DNA from: Wolbachia endosymbiont of Ctenocephalides felis wCfeJ
GTDB lineage: Bacteria; Pseudomonadota; Alphaproteobacteria; Rickettsiales; Anaplasmataceae
Reading direction: 5' to 3'
NCBI RefSeq assembly: GCF_012277315.1
Contig: NZ_CP051157.1
Span: 1,127,279 to 1,191,278, forward strand
DNA: 64,000 nucleotides
Positions 18,009 to 27,164 of the stretch are shown here, in pieces (position 1 is the stretch's first letter; the number at the start of each line of letters is the position of its first letter). The notes beneath the pieces were generated by a model. That model saw nothing but the letters and a program-made list of their open reading frames with translations. It had not been told where the DNA came from and searched no databases. Made by a program: the position numbers and the translations under genes.

Positions 18009-19010
18009 TTATAGAGAAGGGGTATTCGTGCGTTGTGGTAGTAAAAGATCTTCTTGACCTGCTCCTTTCAGTTTAGTAGACGGATCAATAAGTTGCTCCG
18101 CACCTTTTCCATTAGGTTGTTTACTCTCATCAATTCCATTGACCTTGGACTCTAAAACATTACTAATACCGCTACTAATTTCCTTTCCCCATTCCTTAGT
18201 ATCAGGACTATAGAAAGCACCAAGTTTGTTATTTAAAAAAAGAACCTCAATGCCCCCTTTCACGGCAAATATTACACCAACAACAGCAGCAATCATCGCA
18301 GGTATAGTAGGACCAAAAACTGATATCGAAACAATTGAAAAAAGGATAGGTAGAAAAACCCGACCCAAAAATTTTGTTACCATCTCTTCATCACTCAGCG
18401 GTCGTTCATCTTCTTCTTCCTTTTTACCTAGAAGTGGCACCTTTTTTAGTATCCCATCTTTTAAGGAACCAGAAAAGTTTTTAGGATCTATCTTTATTCC
18501 GAGTGGCCACCCAACAAGTTTTTTTAGTGAATCTTTAGCTTCGGTATCGCGTATATTATCCACACACTCCTTTACTACTTTTTCTATCTCACCGTTTTCT
18601 AAATTTTCTTTGCTAGCCAAATTTTTTTCTCTAATTTTTCCAAATACAGAGAGCAAAAACTGGCAGAAATTTTCTTCGCTGAGCGACTTTATTTTTTGAT
18701 TAACATTGTCGAATATCTTTACATTATTTTCAAATACAAAAGTTACAACCTTCTTTTCATCCTCATTTTCTAATTGACATGACAGCTTACCTAGCGACTC
18801 CAATTTACTCTGTAATTCTTGTTCTTGTTTCTTTGGAAGCTTTTTTTGCAATTTTTCTCGTATCTTTTGTATTTGCTTTTTTGGGTCTTCTAAAGTATCC
18901 AGAAAAGTGCAATAGATTAACTGATGTTCCTCTTTTTCAAAAATTTCCTTGTCTTTACCAGTCGCCTGGTTTGAGGATTTCTTTGTTTGTGAAGTTGATA
19001 TTGCTGTCAT
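18009..19010 (-). CDS. Hypothetical membrane protein with long charged N-terminal part
   Basis: I do not recognise this family. The start at 19008-19010 (ATG with AGG six bases upstream) is preferred to an upstream GTG at 19025 and gives 333 residues. Residues 1 to about 210 are highly charged and predicted helical (lysine- and glutamate-rich, for example KKQIQKIREKLQKKLPKKQE). Two adjacent hydrophobic segments follow at about 220-265 (LPILFSIVSISVFGPTIPAM and AAVVGVIFAVKGGIEVLFL). A polar tail ends RTNTPSL. The layout, a cytoplasmic helical domain plus a membrane hairpin, recurs in other orphan proteins of this window. A host-interaction or membrane-organising role is only a guess. Confidence 0.75.
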   Translation of the reverse strand: MTAISTSQTKKSSNQATGKDKEIFEKEEHQLIYCTFLDTLEDPKKQIQKIREKLQKKLPKKQEQELQSKLESLGKLSCQLENEDEKKVVTFVFENNVKIFDNVNQKIKSLSEENFCQFLLSVFGKIREKNLASKENLENGEIEKVVKECVDNIRDTEAKDSLKKLVGWPLGIKIDPKNFSGSLKDGILKKVPLLGKKEEEDERPLSDEEMVTKFLGRVFLPILFSIVSISVFGPTIPAMIAAVVGVIFAVKGGIEVLFLNNKLGAFYSPDTKEWGKEISSGISNVLESKVNGIDESKQPNGKGAEQLIDPSTKLKGAGQEDLLLPQRTNTPSL

Positions 19011-19223
19011 AACTGACCTACTCACATTTACTACACTTTAATTGTAGCATATTTTTCATATTAGTGCAAATGATTTGTACTCTCGAAATCTGCGGCGTTT
19101 AAACCATGAAAATCTAAGTTCCAGCTATTACAACTGTACAAACATTGTCTGCTCAGTAGGTATCATCAGTAGCTCCTTTTTGTCAACGAATTACGTAATC
19201 TTTACACACTGAATAAACACCAA

Positions 19224-21881
19224 TTAGCTTACCACCCGCCTCAAAATCTCCTCTTGTTGCTGAGTGTGAACACTAGCATAACCACATGCAGGAGATGCAG
19301 CAGCAGGCCTTGCAATGCACTTAGGCCTTTTTGTTTGAATATTGAGATTGGATAACACTTCTTCTATCAATGGATTGACAAAGAACCATCCTCCCATATT
19401 TTTTGGCTCTTCTTGACACCATACAATTTCAGCGTTTTCGTATTTTTCAAGCTCAATGCTTAGCTTATCAGCAGGAAACGGATAGAATTGCTCCAAACGT
19501 ATTACTGCTATATCATTTACTTTTTGTCTTTCACATGCTTCGATTATATCGTAATAAACTTTACCACTGCATATTATGGCTTTGCGTATTTTGTCATCTG
19601 AAACTAAATCTGTTCTATATTCTGGAATTACCGTGAGGAATTTTCCTTCAAAGTCAGACAAGTTAGAAACTGCTCTTTTGTGACGCAGTAGTGATTTAGG
19701 TGTAAACACCACCAAAGGCTTACGAAAGTCCCGATGAATTTGCCGGCGCAAGACATGAAAGTAATTTGCTGGAGTGGAACAATTAACTACTTGCATATTA
19801 TCTTCTGCGCAAAGTTGCAAAAATCTCTCTATACGCGCGGAGCTATGCTCAGGTCCTTGCCCTTCATAACCATGAGGCAAAAGTAAAACGAGGCCGCTCG
19901 ATCGCAACCACTTTGTTTCTGCCGATGCAATAAATTGATCGATCATAATTTGCGCGCCATTTGCAAAATCACCAAATTGCCCTTCCCAGAGCACCAGTGA
20001 ATACGGAGAGTCAAGACTATATCCATATTCAAAGCCCATCACAGCATACTCAGATAAAGCGCTATCTATGACCTCAAAGTGAGCTTGCTTCTCATTTATA
20101 TTACTCAGTGGAATAAACGCTTCTTCCGTCACTTGATCAACAAGCCTTGAATGACGGTGCGAGAAAGTCCCACGGCCAGAATCTTGTCCTGACAAACGTA
20201 CTCCTATTCCTTCTGTAAGCAGTGATGCAAACGCAAGACTTTCAGCCGTTGCCCAGTCTATATCGTGACCGGAATTTATACTACCTATTCTTCCATCAAG
20301 TATTTTTCTAACCTTATTATTGATATTAAAACTGCTTGGGATATTACTATTTATGTGTACACCCAGTTTTTTCAGCTCATCTAGCGAAACACCAGAATCC
20401 GTATAATACTCGCTCAAATCGTTCAACTTTGCTCTTCTCAGCTTTGACCACACACCACCGAACCAGTCAGCTTTTTTTGGAGTGTAAACCGCTGATTCAA
20501 CAAGGCTTTTACCCAACTTTGACCTAAATTCGCTGCGTAATTTACTCACTTCATCACTACTTAGCACTTGCTCTGCAGTCAGCTTCTCTTCATACAGTGT
20601 CCCTGGAGTTTTATGCTTTGATATCACCTTATACATAAGTGGCTGAGTGAAATTTGGCTCATCGCCTTCATTATGGCCATATTTACGGTAGCATATTATG
20701 TCAATCACCACGTCTTTCTTAAATTTCTGCCTATATTCCATCGCCAAACTTGCGACAAAACTCACCGCTTCTGGATTATCCCCATTAACATGAAATACTG
20801 GAGCTTCTATAGATTTAGTTACATCAGTGCAATAAAAAGATGACCGCGCGCAGCATGGGCTCGCAGTAAAACCAATTTGGTTATTAATGACAATGTGTAC
20901 AATGCCATCCACTTTATAACCTTCAATATTGCTCAAGGTCAGAGTTTCAGCAACTACTCCTTGACCGATGAAAGCTGCATCACCATGAATTGATATTCCA
21001 AGCACAGATCTCATATTCTGCTTTGCTCTTATTCTTCCAACCAAAACTGGGTTTACCGCTTCAAGATGAGATGGATTAGGGCATAAACTCAAATGTATTT
21101 TTTTACCGCCGGTAAGTGTGCGATCAGAAGAGTAACCGAGGTGATATTTAACGTCACCAGACACCTCAAGACCACTTGGGTATGCAAGGTTGCCTTGAAA
21201 TTCGGATAGCATTGCCGCATATTCTTTCCCCATAACTTTGGTCAGAACACTGAGTCGTCCGCGGTGAGCCATACCGAGAACTACCTCTTCAATACCAAAA
21301 GCTGCAGAATCACTGATAACCTTCTCAATTGCAACAATAGTTGACTCTCCACCTTCGATAGAGAAACGCTTATATCCAGGAAATTTCATATGGAGAAACT
21401 GTTCGAACATCTCAGATTCGATCAAGTGCCTAAGTATCTCTTTTTTGTCCTGAGAGCTTAGAGTATAGGTCTGGTTTTCAATTTTCTCCTGCAGCCACAC
21501 TCTTTCCTCATAAGAGGAAATATGCATAAATTCAAAACCGATATTCTTGCAGTAAATATCTCTATAGATTCCAGCGTCATGTGTTGGAGAGAGGTTTGAA
21601 TATTTCTGATAATCTATTTCTTTATTTACATTTGGTGATAATGGATTAAGATCTGCAAAAAAATGACCGTAAGATCTGAAAAAATTTGCCAGATCAGAAG
21701 CTGAATTGTCTGCCTTTGCTGCACGCTGCACACTGCAGGGCTTTGCCTGACTTGTTTCTAAATTGCTTGAAAAAATTCTGTACCAATCCTCCCCGATTGA
21801 TTTATCGCCTTGCAAGTAACGGCTATACATTTCCTCCACAAACTCTGCATTGTCACCATAAAGGCAGCTTAAGTTCGACAT
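19224..21881 (-). CDS. sucA: 2-oxoglutarate dehydrogenase E1 component
   Basis: This is the thiamine diphosphate-dependent E1 of the 2-oxoglutarate dehydrogenase complex, which decarboxylates 2-oxoglutarate in the TCA cycle. The N-terminal motif LYGDNAEFVEEMYSRYLQGD is the E2-binding start. The ThDP region includes HGDAAFIGQGVVAETL and GDNPEAVSFVA, and the active-site stretch GQDSGRGTFSHRHS is intact. From the ATG at 21879-21881 the product is 885 residues, slightly shorter than E. coli SucA (933). The open frame extends seven codons further, but MSNLSCLYGDN fits the family better. sucB is not adjacent. The enzyme depends on the cofactor served by the riboswitch operon at 62.3 kb. Confidence 0.96.
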   Translation of the reverse strand: MSNLSCLYGDNAEFVEEMYSRYLQGDKSIGEDWYRIFSSNLETSQAKPCSVQRAAKADNSASDLANFFRSYGHFFADLNPLSPNVNKEIDYQKYSNLSPTHDAGIYRDIYCKNIGFEFMHISSYEERVWLQEKIENQTYTLSSQDKKEILRHLIESEMFEQFLHMKFPGYKRFSIEGGESTIVAIEKVISDSAAFGIEEVVLGMAHRGRLSVLTKVMGKEYAAMLSEFQGNLAYPSGLEVSGDVKYHLGYSSDRTLTGGKKIHLSLCPNPSHLEAVNPVLVGRIRAKQNMRSVLGISIHGDAAFIGQGVVAETLTLSNIEGYKVDGIVHIVINNQIGFTASPCCARSSFYCTDVTKSIEAPVFHVNGDNPEAVSFVASLAMEYRQKFKKDVVIDIICYRKYGHNEGDEPNFTQPLMYKVISKHKTPGTLYEEKLTAEQVLSSDEVSKLRSEFRSKLGKSLVESAVYTPKKADWFGGVWSKLRRAKLNDLSEYYTDSGVSLDELKKLGVHINSNIPSSFNINNKVRKILDGRIGSINSGHDIDWATAESLAFASLLTEGIGVRLSGQDSGRGTFSHRHSRLVDQVTEEAFIPLSNINEKQAHFEVIDSALSEYAVMGFEYGYSLDSPYSLVLWEGQFGDFANGAQIMIDQFIASAETKWLRSSGLVLLLPHGYEGQGPEHSSARIERFLQLCAEDNMQVVNCSTPANYFHVLRRQIHRDFRKPLVVFTPKSLLRHKRAVSNLSDFEGKFLTVIPEYRTDLVSDDKIRKAIICSGKVYYDIIEACERQKVNDIAVIRLEQFYPFPADKLSIELEKYENAEIVWCQEEPKNMGGWFFVNPLIEEVLSNLNIQTKRPKCIARPAAASPACGYASVHTQQQEEILRRVVS

Positions 21882-21957
21882 AATCACTATAAAAGATATC
21901 AAATACCTATATTATACCTTAAGTTTTTTAAAAAAGAACTCCTTTAGTCTCTAATTA

Positions 21958-22377
21958 TTAAGCCCCAACTGTTGGACTTAGTAATTTCTGACTATTGGAA
22001 AACTCCTCACTGGTTTCATAGAGCACAGATGATGGCCCTGATGGAGGAAGTCGAGTTTTTGCTGCACAGCATACACAACATAATGCAATAATAGCTATAA
22101 CTGCTGCAAGAACAGAACACCAAACCTCACCTATGTATGCGTCAGCAACTCCAGAAGCCAAAGCAATACTGCCTGCTGTAGCTAATAGTGCAGCAGCCCC
22201 GAGCCAGAATGTTTTCTTAGAGTTAAATGGTTTTCCACTATCACTACAAGGAGAAACACGACCTATTGGCCTTTTATCATCTTTATCCTTCAAACCTGGA
22301 TCAGCACCACTTTTCAAAAGAAGTCGCACAATGTCATTACTGTAAAGGTTTAAGTAATTCATTGATAAAAGAGGCAT
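21958..22377 (-). pseudogene. C-terminal remnant of an ankyrin/membrane protein
   Basis: The first 30 codons hold most of one ankyrin repeat (NDIVRLLLKSGADPGLKDKDDKRPI). Two hydrophobic segments follow (residues about 55-75 and 85-108, the latter cysteine-rich, IIALCCVCCAA), then a Ser/Pro-rich tail. Intact ankyrin proteins carry several repeats, so the gene appears to have lost its 5' part. The frame stays open upstream into a palindromic-element fragment (GATGACAG... at 22380-22410), consistent with truncation at that repeat. It might still be expressed as a small membrane protein, but no ribosome site is obvious before the ATG at 22375-22377. Confidence 0.6.
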
Positions 22378-22506
22378 TACGATGACAGAAAAAGGCTACT
22401 CGGATGACAGAAAGAGGACATATTGATAGGCTGTTAACTTCGAAGAAGTAAAAACCTCTAGTTTTTCAGCAAAGAAAAGTCTACAATCATATGAAATCTT
22501 GAGAAT

Positions 22507-23751
22507 ATGATCCTCAATGTAATGTCCATTGCCTTTGAAGTTACTATGGCTATTCGCTATTTGCGAGCAAAAAATGCCAGGTTTTGCTCTATCATGACTT
22601 TGTTTTCTATTATTGGCATTGCTCTTGGAGTTGCAACATTAATAGTGGTGATGTCTGTCATGAACGGGTTCAGAGCAAAGTTGCTTGACTCAATACTTGG
22701 CATTGATGGTCATATCAATGTTTATTTTGATAAAAACGTAAATTCAGATTACTATGCAGTATCAAAGTCCATTGAGAAAATTCCAGGTGTATTAAAAGCT
22801 ACTCCCATGACCAATGATCAAGTTATCGTTACAGCAAATGGTAGAATTGTTGGCGCTGTAGTGCGAGGTATGTCAGCTAAAGACTTATTGAACAATACTA
22901 CTGTTACAAATAATGTAATTGTGGGTAATGTAAAAAAATTCGATGAGGGAATAATAATAGGGGCACGATTGGCAGAAGCCTTAAACATTGATTGTGGCGA
23001 TAAAATTGTGCTTATATCACCTGAAGGGTTTGACGCATTGTTTGATGAGATGCCAAAAATGAAAGAATATGAAGTTGTCGCAATATTTGATATGGGCATG
23101 TTTGAGTATGATAATACTTTAATGTATATGCCCATAAAATCAGCACAGGCTTTTTTTAATTATAAAGACAGTATAAGAAACATAGAGGTATTTGTAGATG
23201 ACATTACTAAGGCTAATGAGCTAGCAAATGCTATAGAAAAAGAAACAGGAATGGAAGCTGAAAGTTGGCAATCACAGCAAAGCCACTATTTTAATGCTTT
23301 AAAAACTGAAAGAAATGTGATGTTTTTGATTCTTACTTTGATTATAATTGTGGCAGCATTCAATATTGTCTCAAATTTAATGATGATAGTGCAAGAAAAG
23401 AAATCTGCGATTGCAATCATGCGTACATTTGGTGCAACAACTGGAAGCATTATGCGCATATTTTGCACTTGTGGATTGTTGATTGGTTTTACAGGAACTT
23501 GCCTTGGCTCTATTGTAGGTGTTATTTTTTCTCTCAACATTGAAAATATTAGGGTGTTTTTAGAAAACGTTGCTAACGTCAAACTATTTGACCCTATGGT
23601 ATACTTTTTCTCAAGTTTGCCAGTGATATTGGTGCCTCAAGACGTAGTGAATGTTTCTGCGCTTGCATTATTTTTATCATTTTTGGCGACGATTGCCCCT
23701 GCACTGCAGGCGGCTGCACAAGATCCTGCGGAGATACTACGCTATGAATGA
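22507..23751 (+). CDS. lolC: Lipoprotein-releasing system permease LolC/LolE
   Basis: This 414-residue inner-membrane protein has the FtsX/MacB-type layout of LolC and LolE. One N-terminal helix (SIMTLFSIIGIALGVATLIVVMSVMNGF, residues about 28-55) is followed by a periplasmic domain of about 210 residues and three C-terminal helices. The phrase VMSVMNGFRAKLLDSILGIDGHI is a LolC/E hallmark. With the LolD ATPase it extracts lipoproteins for transfer to LolA. An internal ATG at 22522 is an alternative start. The stop overlaps the next gene by 8 bp, so translation is coupled. lolD is not in the window. Many Rickettsiales appear to use a single LolC/E-type subunit. Confidence 0.9.
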   Translation: MILNVMSIAFEVTMAIRYLRAKNARFCSIMTLFSIIGIALGVATLIVVMSVMNGFRAKLLDSILGIDGHINVYFDKNVNSDYYAVSKSIEKIPGVLKATPMTNDQVIVTANGRIVGAVVRGMSAKDLLNNTTVTNNVIVGNVKKFDEGIIIGARLAEALNIDCGDKIVLISPEGFDALFDEMPKMKEYEVVAIFDMGMFEYDNTLMYMPIKSAQAFFNYKDSIRNIEVFVDDITKANELANAIEKETGMEAESWQSQQSHYFNALKTERNVMFLILTLIIIVAAFNIVSNLMMIVQEKKSAIAIMRTFGATTGSIMRIFCTCGLLIGFTGTCLGSIVGVIFSLNIENIRVFLENVANVKLFDPMVYFFSSLPVILVPQDVVNVSALALFLSFLATIAPALQAAAQDPAEILRYE

Positions 23752-24475
23752 TATTCAACGACAATGTATAGGCTGGTTTTTAATTGCGTTATTATTTGCC
23801 AGTTATATTGCGATAAATAACATAGTATTCTTAAAAGTAAATCGGCAAGAAAGCGGGAACAACATTAAAACTTTGACCGAAAACATAGATGAACTCAGAA
23901 TGTTACTTGAAGTTAATCAATCTAGAATAGAAAAAAAGATATTTGATTTAAAGAGAAGTCTGCACACTCAATGTGAACAAAGCGATGGTAATTTAAGGCA
24001 GAAGAACCTCGCAAAATTGCTGTTACTTGTGGTTAAAATGAAGAATTCATTATTACAAGAAGCAAAGTTTGATAATCATATAAACGCAATAAAGCCTCTA
24101 ATATCAGAGCTTGATGATCCAGAGGTAGAGAATGCATTAAATGAATTGGAAAATTTGAAAGAGATAGATACTTTACCTGAGTTGAAATTGTCTTTTGAAA
24201 AAACCATTGATACTATCAATTACAACAAAAGTACACTATTTCAAAAAGTCATTTCAAATTGGGTAAAGATAAAGGACAAAAACGATCCATTAAGGATAAA
24301 GTTAGCAGAAATCGAGGAGTCAATAAATGATAATGATTGGCAGAGCATAGCTACTATAGCAGGTGATTTAACACACCAGGAATTTAAGCCATGGCTAAAT
24401 AAATTGAATTGTTTTACTGCAGCTTCTAAGAATATTTCAACAATATATTACTACTTATTACAATATATCTCATGA
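23744..24475 (+). CDS. Mitofilin/HemX-like inner membrane protein
   Basis: Starting at the ATG at 23744, inside the end of lolC, the product is 243 residues. One N-terminal membrane helix (GWFLIALLFASYIAINNIVFL, residues about 8-28) is followed by a helical, probably coiled-coil region (NIKTLTENIDELRMLLEVN and on). A C-terminal helical domain ends near FKPWLNKLNCFTAASKNIS. The topology and the gene order before a HemY-like gene match the alphaproteobacterial mitofilin-domain (COG4223) protein, which is related to mitochondrial Mic60. Sequence signatures are weak, so this is mostly inference from architecture and context. It overlaps the downstream gene by ATGA. Confidence 0.65.
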   Translation: MNDIQRQCIGWFLIALLFASYIAINNIVFLKVNRQESGNNIKTLTENIDELRMLLEVNQSRIEKKIFDLKRSLHTQCEQSDGNLRQKNLAKLLLLVVKMKNSLLQEAKFDNHINAIKPLISELDDPEVENALNELENLKEIDTLPELKLSFEKTIDTINYNKSTLFQKVISNWVKIKDKNDPLRIKLAEIEESINDNDWQSIATIAGDLTHQEFKPWLNKLNCFTAASKNISTIYYYLLQYIS

Positions 24476-25692
24476 TTTATCTCATAATTTTTATTCTCTC
24501 CTTTTTATTTGGTATATGGATCAAAGTGAGTGGCGAAGTAGTAAGATTAGAATTGGGTAGTTACACCGTAAATATTGATCTATATTTCATTATTTTTACT
24601 TGTGTATTTTTATTATTTTTACTAATTATACTAACACGCTTTTATTCTTCCATTTCATCAACATTTACCAATATAAGAAACAGAAGAAGGGATAAGAAAG
24701 AATTGCTTCTCTTTGAAGCTTTTTTTAGCATGGATTTGGGCAATATGGAGAATGCTCACAAGCTAGTTAAAAATCTAAATGAGGAAAGCGATAAGTTATC
24801 TTTAATAAAACTCTTTAATGCAGCTAAGACAGGAAATTACAGCTTTTTCAGCCACGGTTTAATAAATATTGCAAATAAAAACCTCAATCTAGCTCTACTT
24901 CTTGCCAATAAACTGATCATTGATCTTAAACAAGAAAAGGCAATCTTTCAAAAATTTATAGAGTATTGCTCTAGTTCAATTGATAATAAAATTTTGTCTA
25001 TTCCCTTTCAAATAGAGCATTGCATATTGCAAGAAGATTGGGCTTGCGCAATTTTGAAGTTAAAGGAAGCCGTGAAGTTCAATATTTTTCTTCCCTTTGA
25101 TTGCAAAAAAATGTTAGCGGTCCTTTATTGCGCTTTAGCAAAGCAATATGAAAGTAAAGAGAATTACAAGGAGGCTATAAAGTCTTTATTTAGAGCTCAA
25201 AGTTATTGTGCAACTTTTCAGCCCATCAATTATTTAAAAGCAGAGTTGTATATTAGACTGGGAAAAATCAGAAAAGCTTCTGCAGTACTAGAGACGGAGT
25301 ATACAGTAAACCCTACTTCTCAGTTAGCTAAAATTTATATCAGTTTAAACAGTAAAGGGGCCGAAAGACTATGCAACTTGCGTCCTGATTATTATTTTAG
25401 TTATTGTTTACTTGCTTCATCTTCAATTAGCTTGGGTAGATATGATCTTGCAAGTCAACACTTAGATAATGCTATGAAAAAAGCTAATTACGTGTCGATC
25501 TATCTTATTATGGTACAGCTCAAGGTTGTATTACAAGAGTATGACCAAGTAATTTATTGGCTTAACAAGATGGACTCAGAAGCTTTACCTGAACCATGCT
25601 GGAAATGTACGAATTGTAGTCAAAAGCTGAAACAATGGGATTATAAGTGCTCAAGTTGTAACAGCTTTAATTGTGTGTGTTATAGCCAATAG
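24472..25692 (+). CDS. HemY-like membrane TPR protein with C-terminal cysteine ribbon
   Basis: This 406-residue protein has the HemY N-terminal layout of two membrane helices (residues about 2-16 and 33-57, the latter LYFIIFTCVFLLFLLIILTRF). A long helical TPR region follows, with recognisable repeats around residues 215-245 and 320-360. The last 30 residues contain CWKC, CTNC and CSSC pairs around KQWDY, resembling the rubredoxin-like metal ribbon at the end of LapB and of alphaproteobacterial HemY proteins. The name reflects heme operon association, but no catalytic role in heme synthesis is established. The start overlaps the preceding mitofilin-like gene (24472-24475), so the three genes from lolC form a tight operon. 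Confidence 0.8.
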   Translation: MIYLIIFILSFLFGIWIKVSGEVVRLELGSYTVNIDLYFIIFTCVFLLFLLIILTRFYSSISSTFTNIRNRRRDKKELLLFEAFFSMDLGNMENAHKLVKNLNEESDKLSLIKLFNAAKTGNYSFFSHGLINIANKNLNLALLLANKLIIDLKQEKAIFQKFIEYCSSSIDNKILSIPFQIEHCILQEDWACAILKLKEAVKFNIFLPFDCKKMLAVLYCALAKQYESKENYKEAIKSLFRAQSYCATFQPINYLKAELYIRLGKIRKASAVLETEYTVNPTSQLAKIYISLNSKGAERLCNLRPDYYFSYCLLASSSISLGRYDLASQHLDNAMKKANYVSIYLIMVQLKVVLQEYDQVIYWLNKMDSEALPEPCWKCTNCSQKLKQWDYKCSSCNSFNCVCYSQ

Positions 25693-25694
25693 GT

Positions 25695-27038
25695 CTAATT
25701 TAACGACCTTGCTTTATCAATATAATAAAATAAAACCTTTTTAGTAAGTTCAAAATCCTCTAAGGTATTTCCTTCACATCTTGCTGTAATACAGTTTTGT
25801 GTATTTGACACTCTAAGAAGCCACCAACCTTTATTATCGTTATTGGTCACTTTGATACCATCAAGCTCTGAAAACGCAATGCTTTGTTGCTCCAGCGTTT
25901 TCTTTATTGATTCGATTATTTGAAATTTTTTTTCGTCTTGAACCACAATCTTTACTTCATGAGTAATGTATAGCTTCGGTAAATCCTCAATGATCTGATA
26001 TAAGCTTTGATTTGTCTTGAGTAAAATATCAATGGCTTTAACAGCAGAATATAGTCCGTCGTCAAAACCTAGTTCAGAGAAGAAAAAATGCCCACTCAGT
26101 TCACCTGCAAATTCTGCTTCCTCCTCTAACATCTTCTTCTTAACTAGCGAATGTCCAGTAGCACAGGTAATTACTTGTCCTCCTAATTTACTGACAAAAT
26201 CATGTGCTTTCATGCTCATTTTTATGTTAGCAATAACTTTGCTTTGTGGGTATTCCTCCAATACTTCACGTGCAAAAATCATAAATAGGTGGTCGTTGGA
26301 AACAACATTGCCTTGATTGTCAATCAAACGTACCCTATCACTATCGCCATCAAGTGCAATGCCAAGATCACATTCATTTTTCTTTACAATATCAATTAGT
26401 TGAGCAAGGTTTTTTTCTTCTATAGGGTCTGGATCGTGCAATGGAAATGTTCCATCTATAGAGTTATTGGTTACGATATGCGTATGACCTGGTAAAATCT
26501 TTTCAATATACCTTGCAATTCCACTTACTGGGCTATTGCCAAGGTCCCAGGCTATTTTTAGCTTTTGTGTAGTATTATTCTTCAGCGCACTTTTTAATAT
26601 GAGAATGTACTCACTGTATATATTGATGTTAATTAAGCTGCCAATTTTCATACTGCTTTTGATTGGATTGCTTATAACCTCCTTTATTTCTTGATCTGAG
26701 TAGACTTTTTTACTGCTGAAAAATTTAAAGCCATTGTACTTGCTGGGGTTATGCGAAGCGGTGATCATAATACCAAGGTCTGCTTGTGTAATTTGCGTCG
26801 CAGTGTAGAGCATAGGTGAAGAGCATAGTCCAACGCGTATAACATTTGCTCCAGATAGGGTTAAACCTCTGATTAATTCTTTTTCTATACTTGGCGAGTC
26901 TATTCTGCTGTCGTAGCCTATGCAAACACTGGATACGGTTTGGCCAACTTTTCTGCCTATCTCATACCCATCATCGATCTGCAGGTCTTTGCCTACTACA
27001 CCTCTAATATCATATTTTCTTATAATGGTATTGTCCAT
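25695..27038 (-). CDS. Phosphomannomutase / phosphoglucomutase
   Basis: This alpha-D-phosphohexomutase is of the AlgC/ManB type and interconverts hexose 1- and 6-phosphates through a phosphoserine. The catalytic loop TASHNPSKYNGFKF has its serine at residue 95 when counted from the ATG at 27036-27038. The metal-binding loop is DGDSDR, the sugar-binding loop is GELSGHFFF (EXSGH type), and the C-terminal phosphate loop has RVSNTQNC. The product is 447 residues, normal for the family. An upstream in-frame start at 27080 would add 14 non-conserved residues. It converges with the hemY-like gene, with 2 bp between the stops. Its pathway in an organism without lipopolysaccharide is uncertain. Confidence 0.9.
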   Translation of the reverse strand: MDNTIIRKYDIRGVVGKDLQIDDGYEIGRKVGQTVSSVCIGYDSRIDSPSIEKELIRGLTLSGANVIRVGLCSSPMLYTATQITQADLGIMITASHNPSKYNGFKFFSSKKVYSDQEIKEVISNPIKSSMKIGSLININIYSEYILILKSALKNNTTQKLKIAWDLGNSPVSGIARYIEKILPGHTHIVTNNSIDGTFPLHDPDPIEEKNLAQLIDIVKKNECDLGIALDGDSDRVRLIDNQGNVVSNDHLFMIFAREVLEEYPQSKVIANIKMSMKAHDFVSKLGGQVITCATGHSLVKKKMLEEEAEFAGELSGHFFFSELGFDDGLYSAVKAIDILLKTNQSLYQIIEDLPKLYITHEVKIVVQDEKKFQIIESIKKTLEQQSIAFSELDGIKVTNNDNKGWWLLRVSNTQNCITARCEGNTLEDFELTKKVLFYYIDKARSLN

Positions 27039-27109
27039 ATTGCACTTCTCAGAGTAACTACTATATAATATTAAAGACAAATGCTCAAGCTTATTTACCT
27101 GATGATTAG

Positions 27110-27140
27110 TTGACTTTTTAGAAAAGTATGTTAATATTAT
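27110..27140 (+). promoter_or_regulatory. Possible promoter of the coiled-coil gene
   Basis: TTGACT (27110-27115) and TATTAT (27135-27140) lie upstream of the ATG at 27165. The spacing is 19 bp, longer than ideal, so this is tentative. Confidence 0.35.
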
Positions 27141-27164
27141 AGTATATTTTTTTTATGTAAAGCT

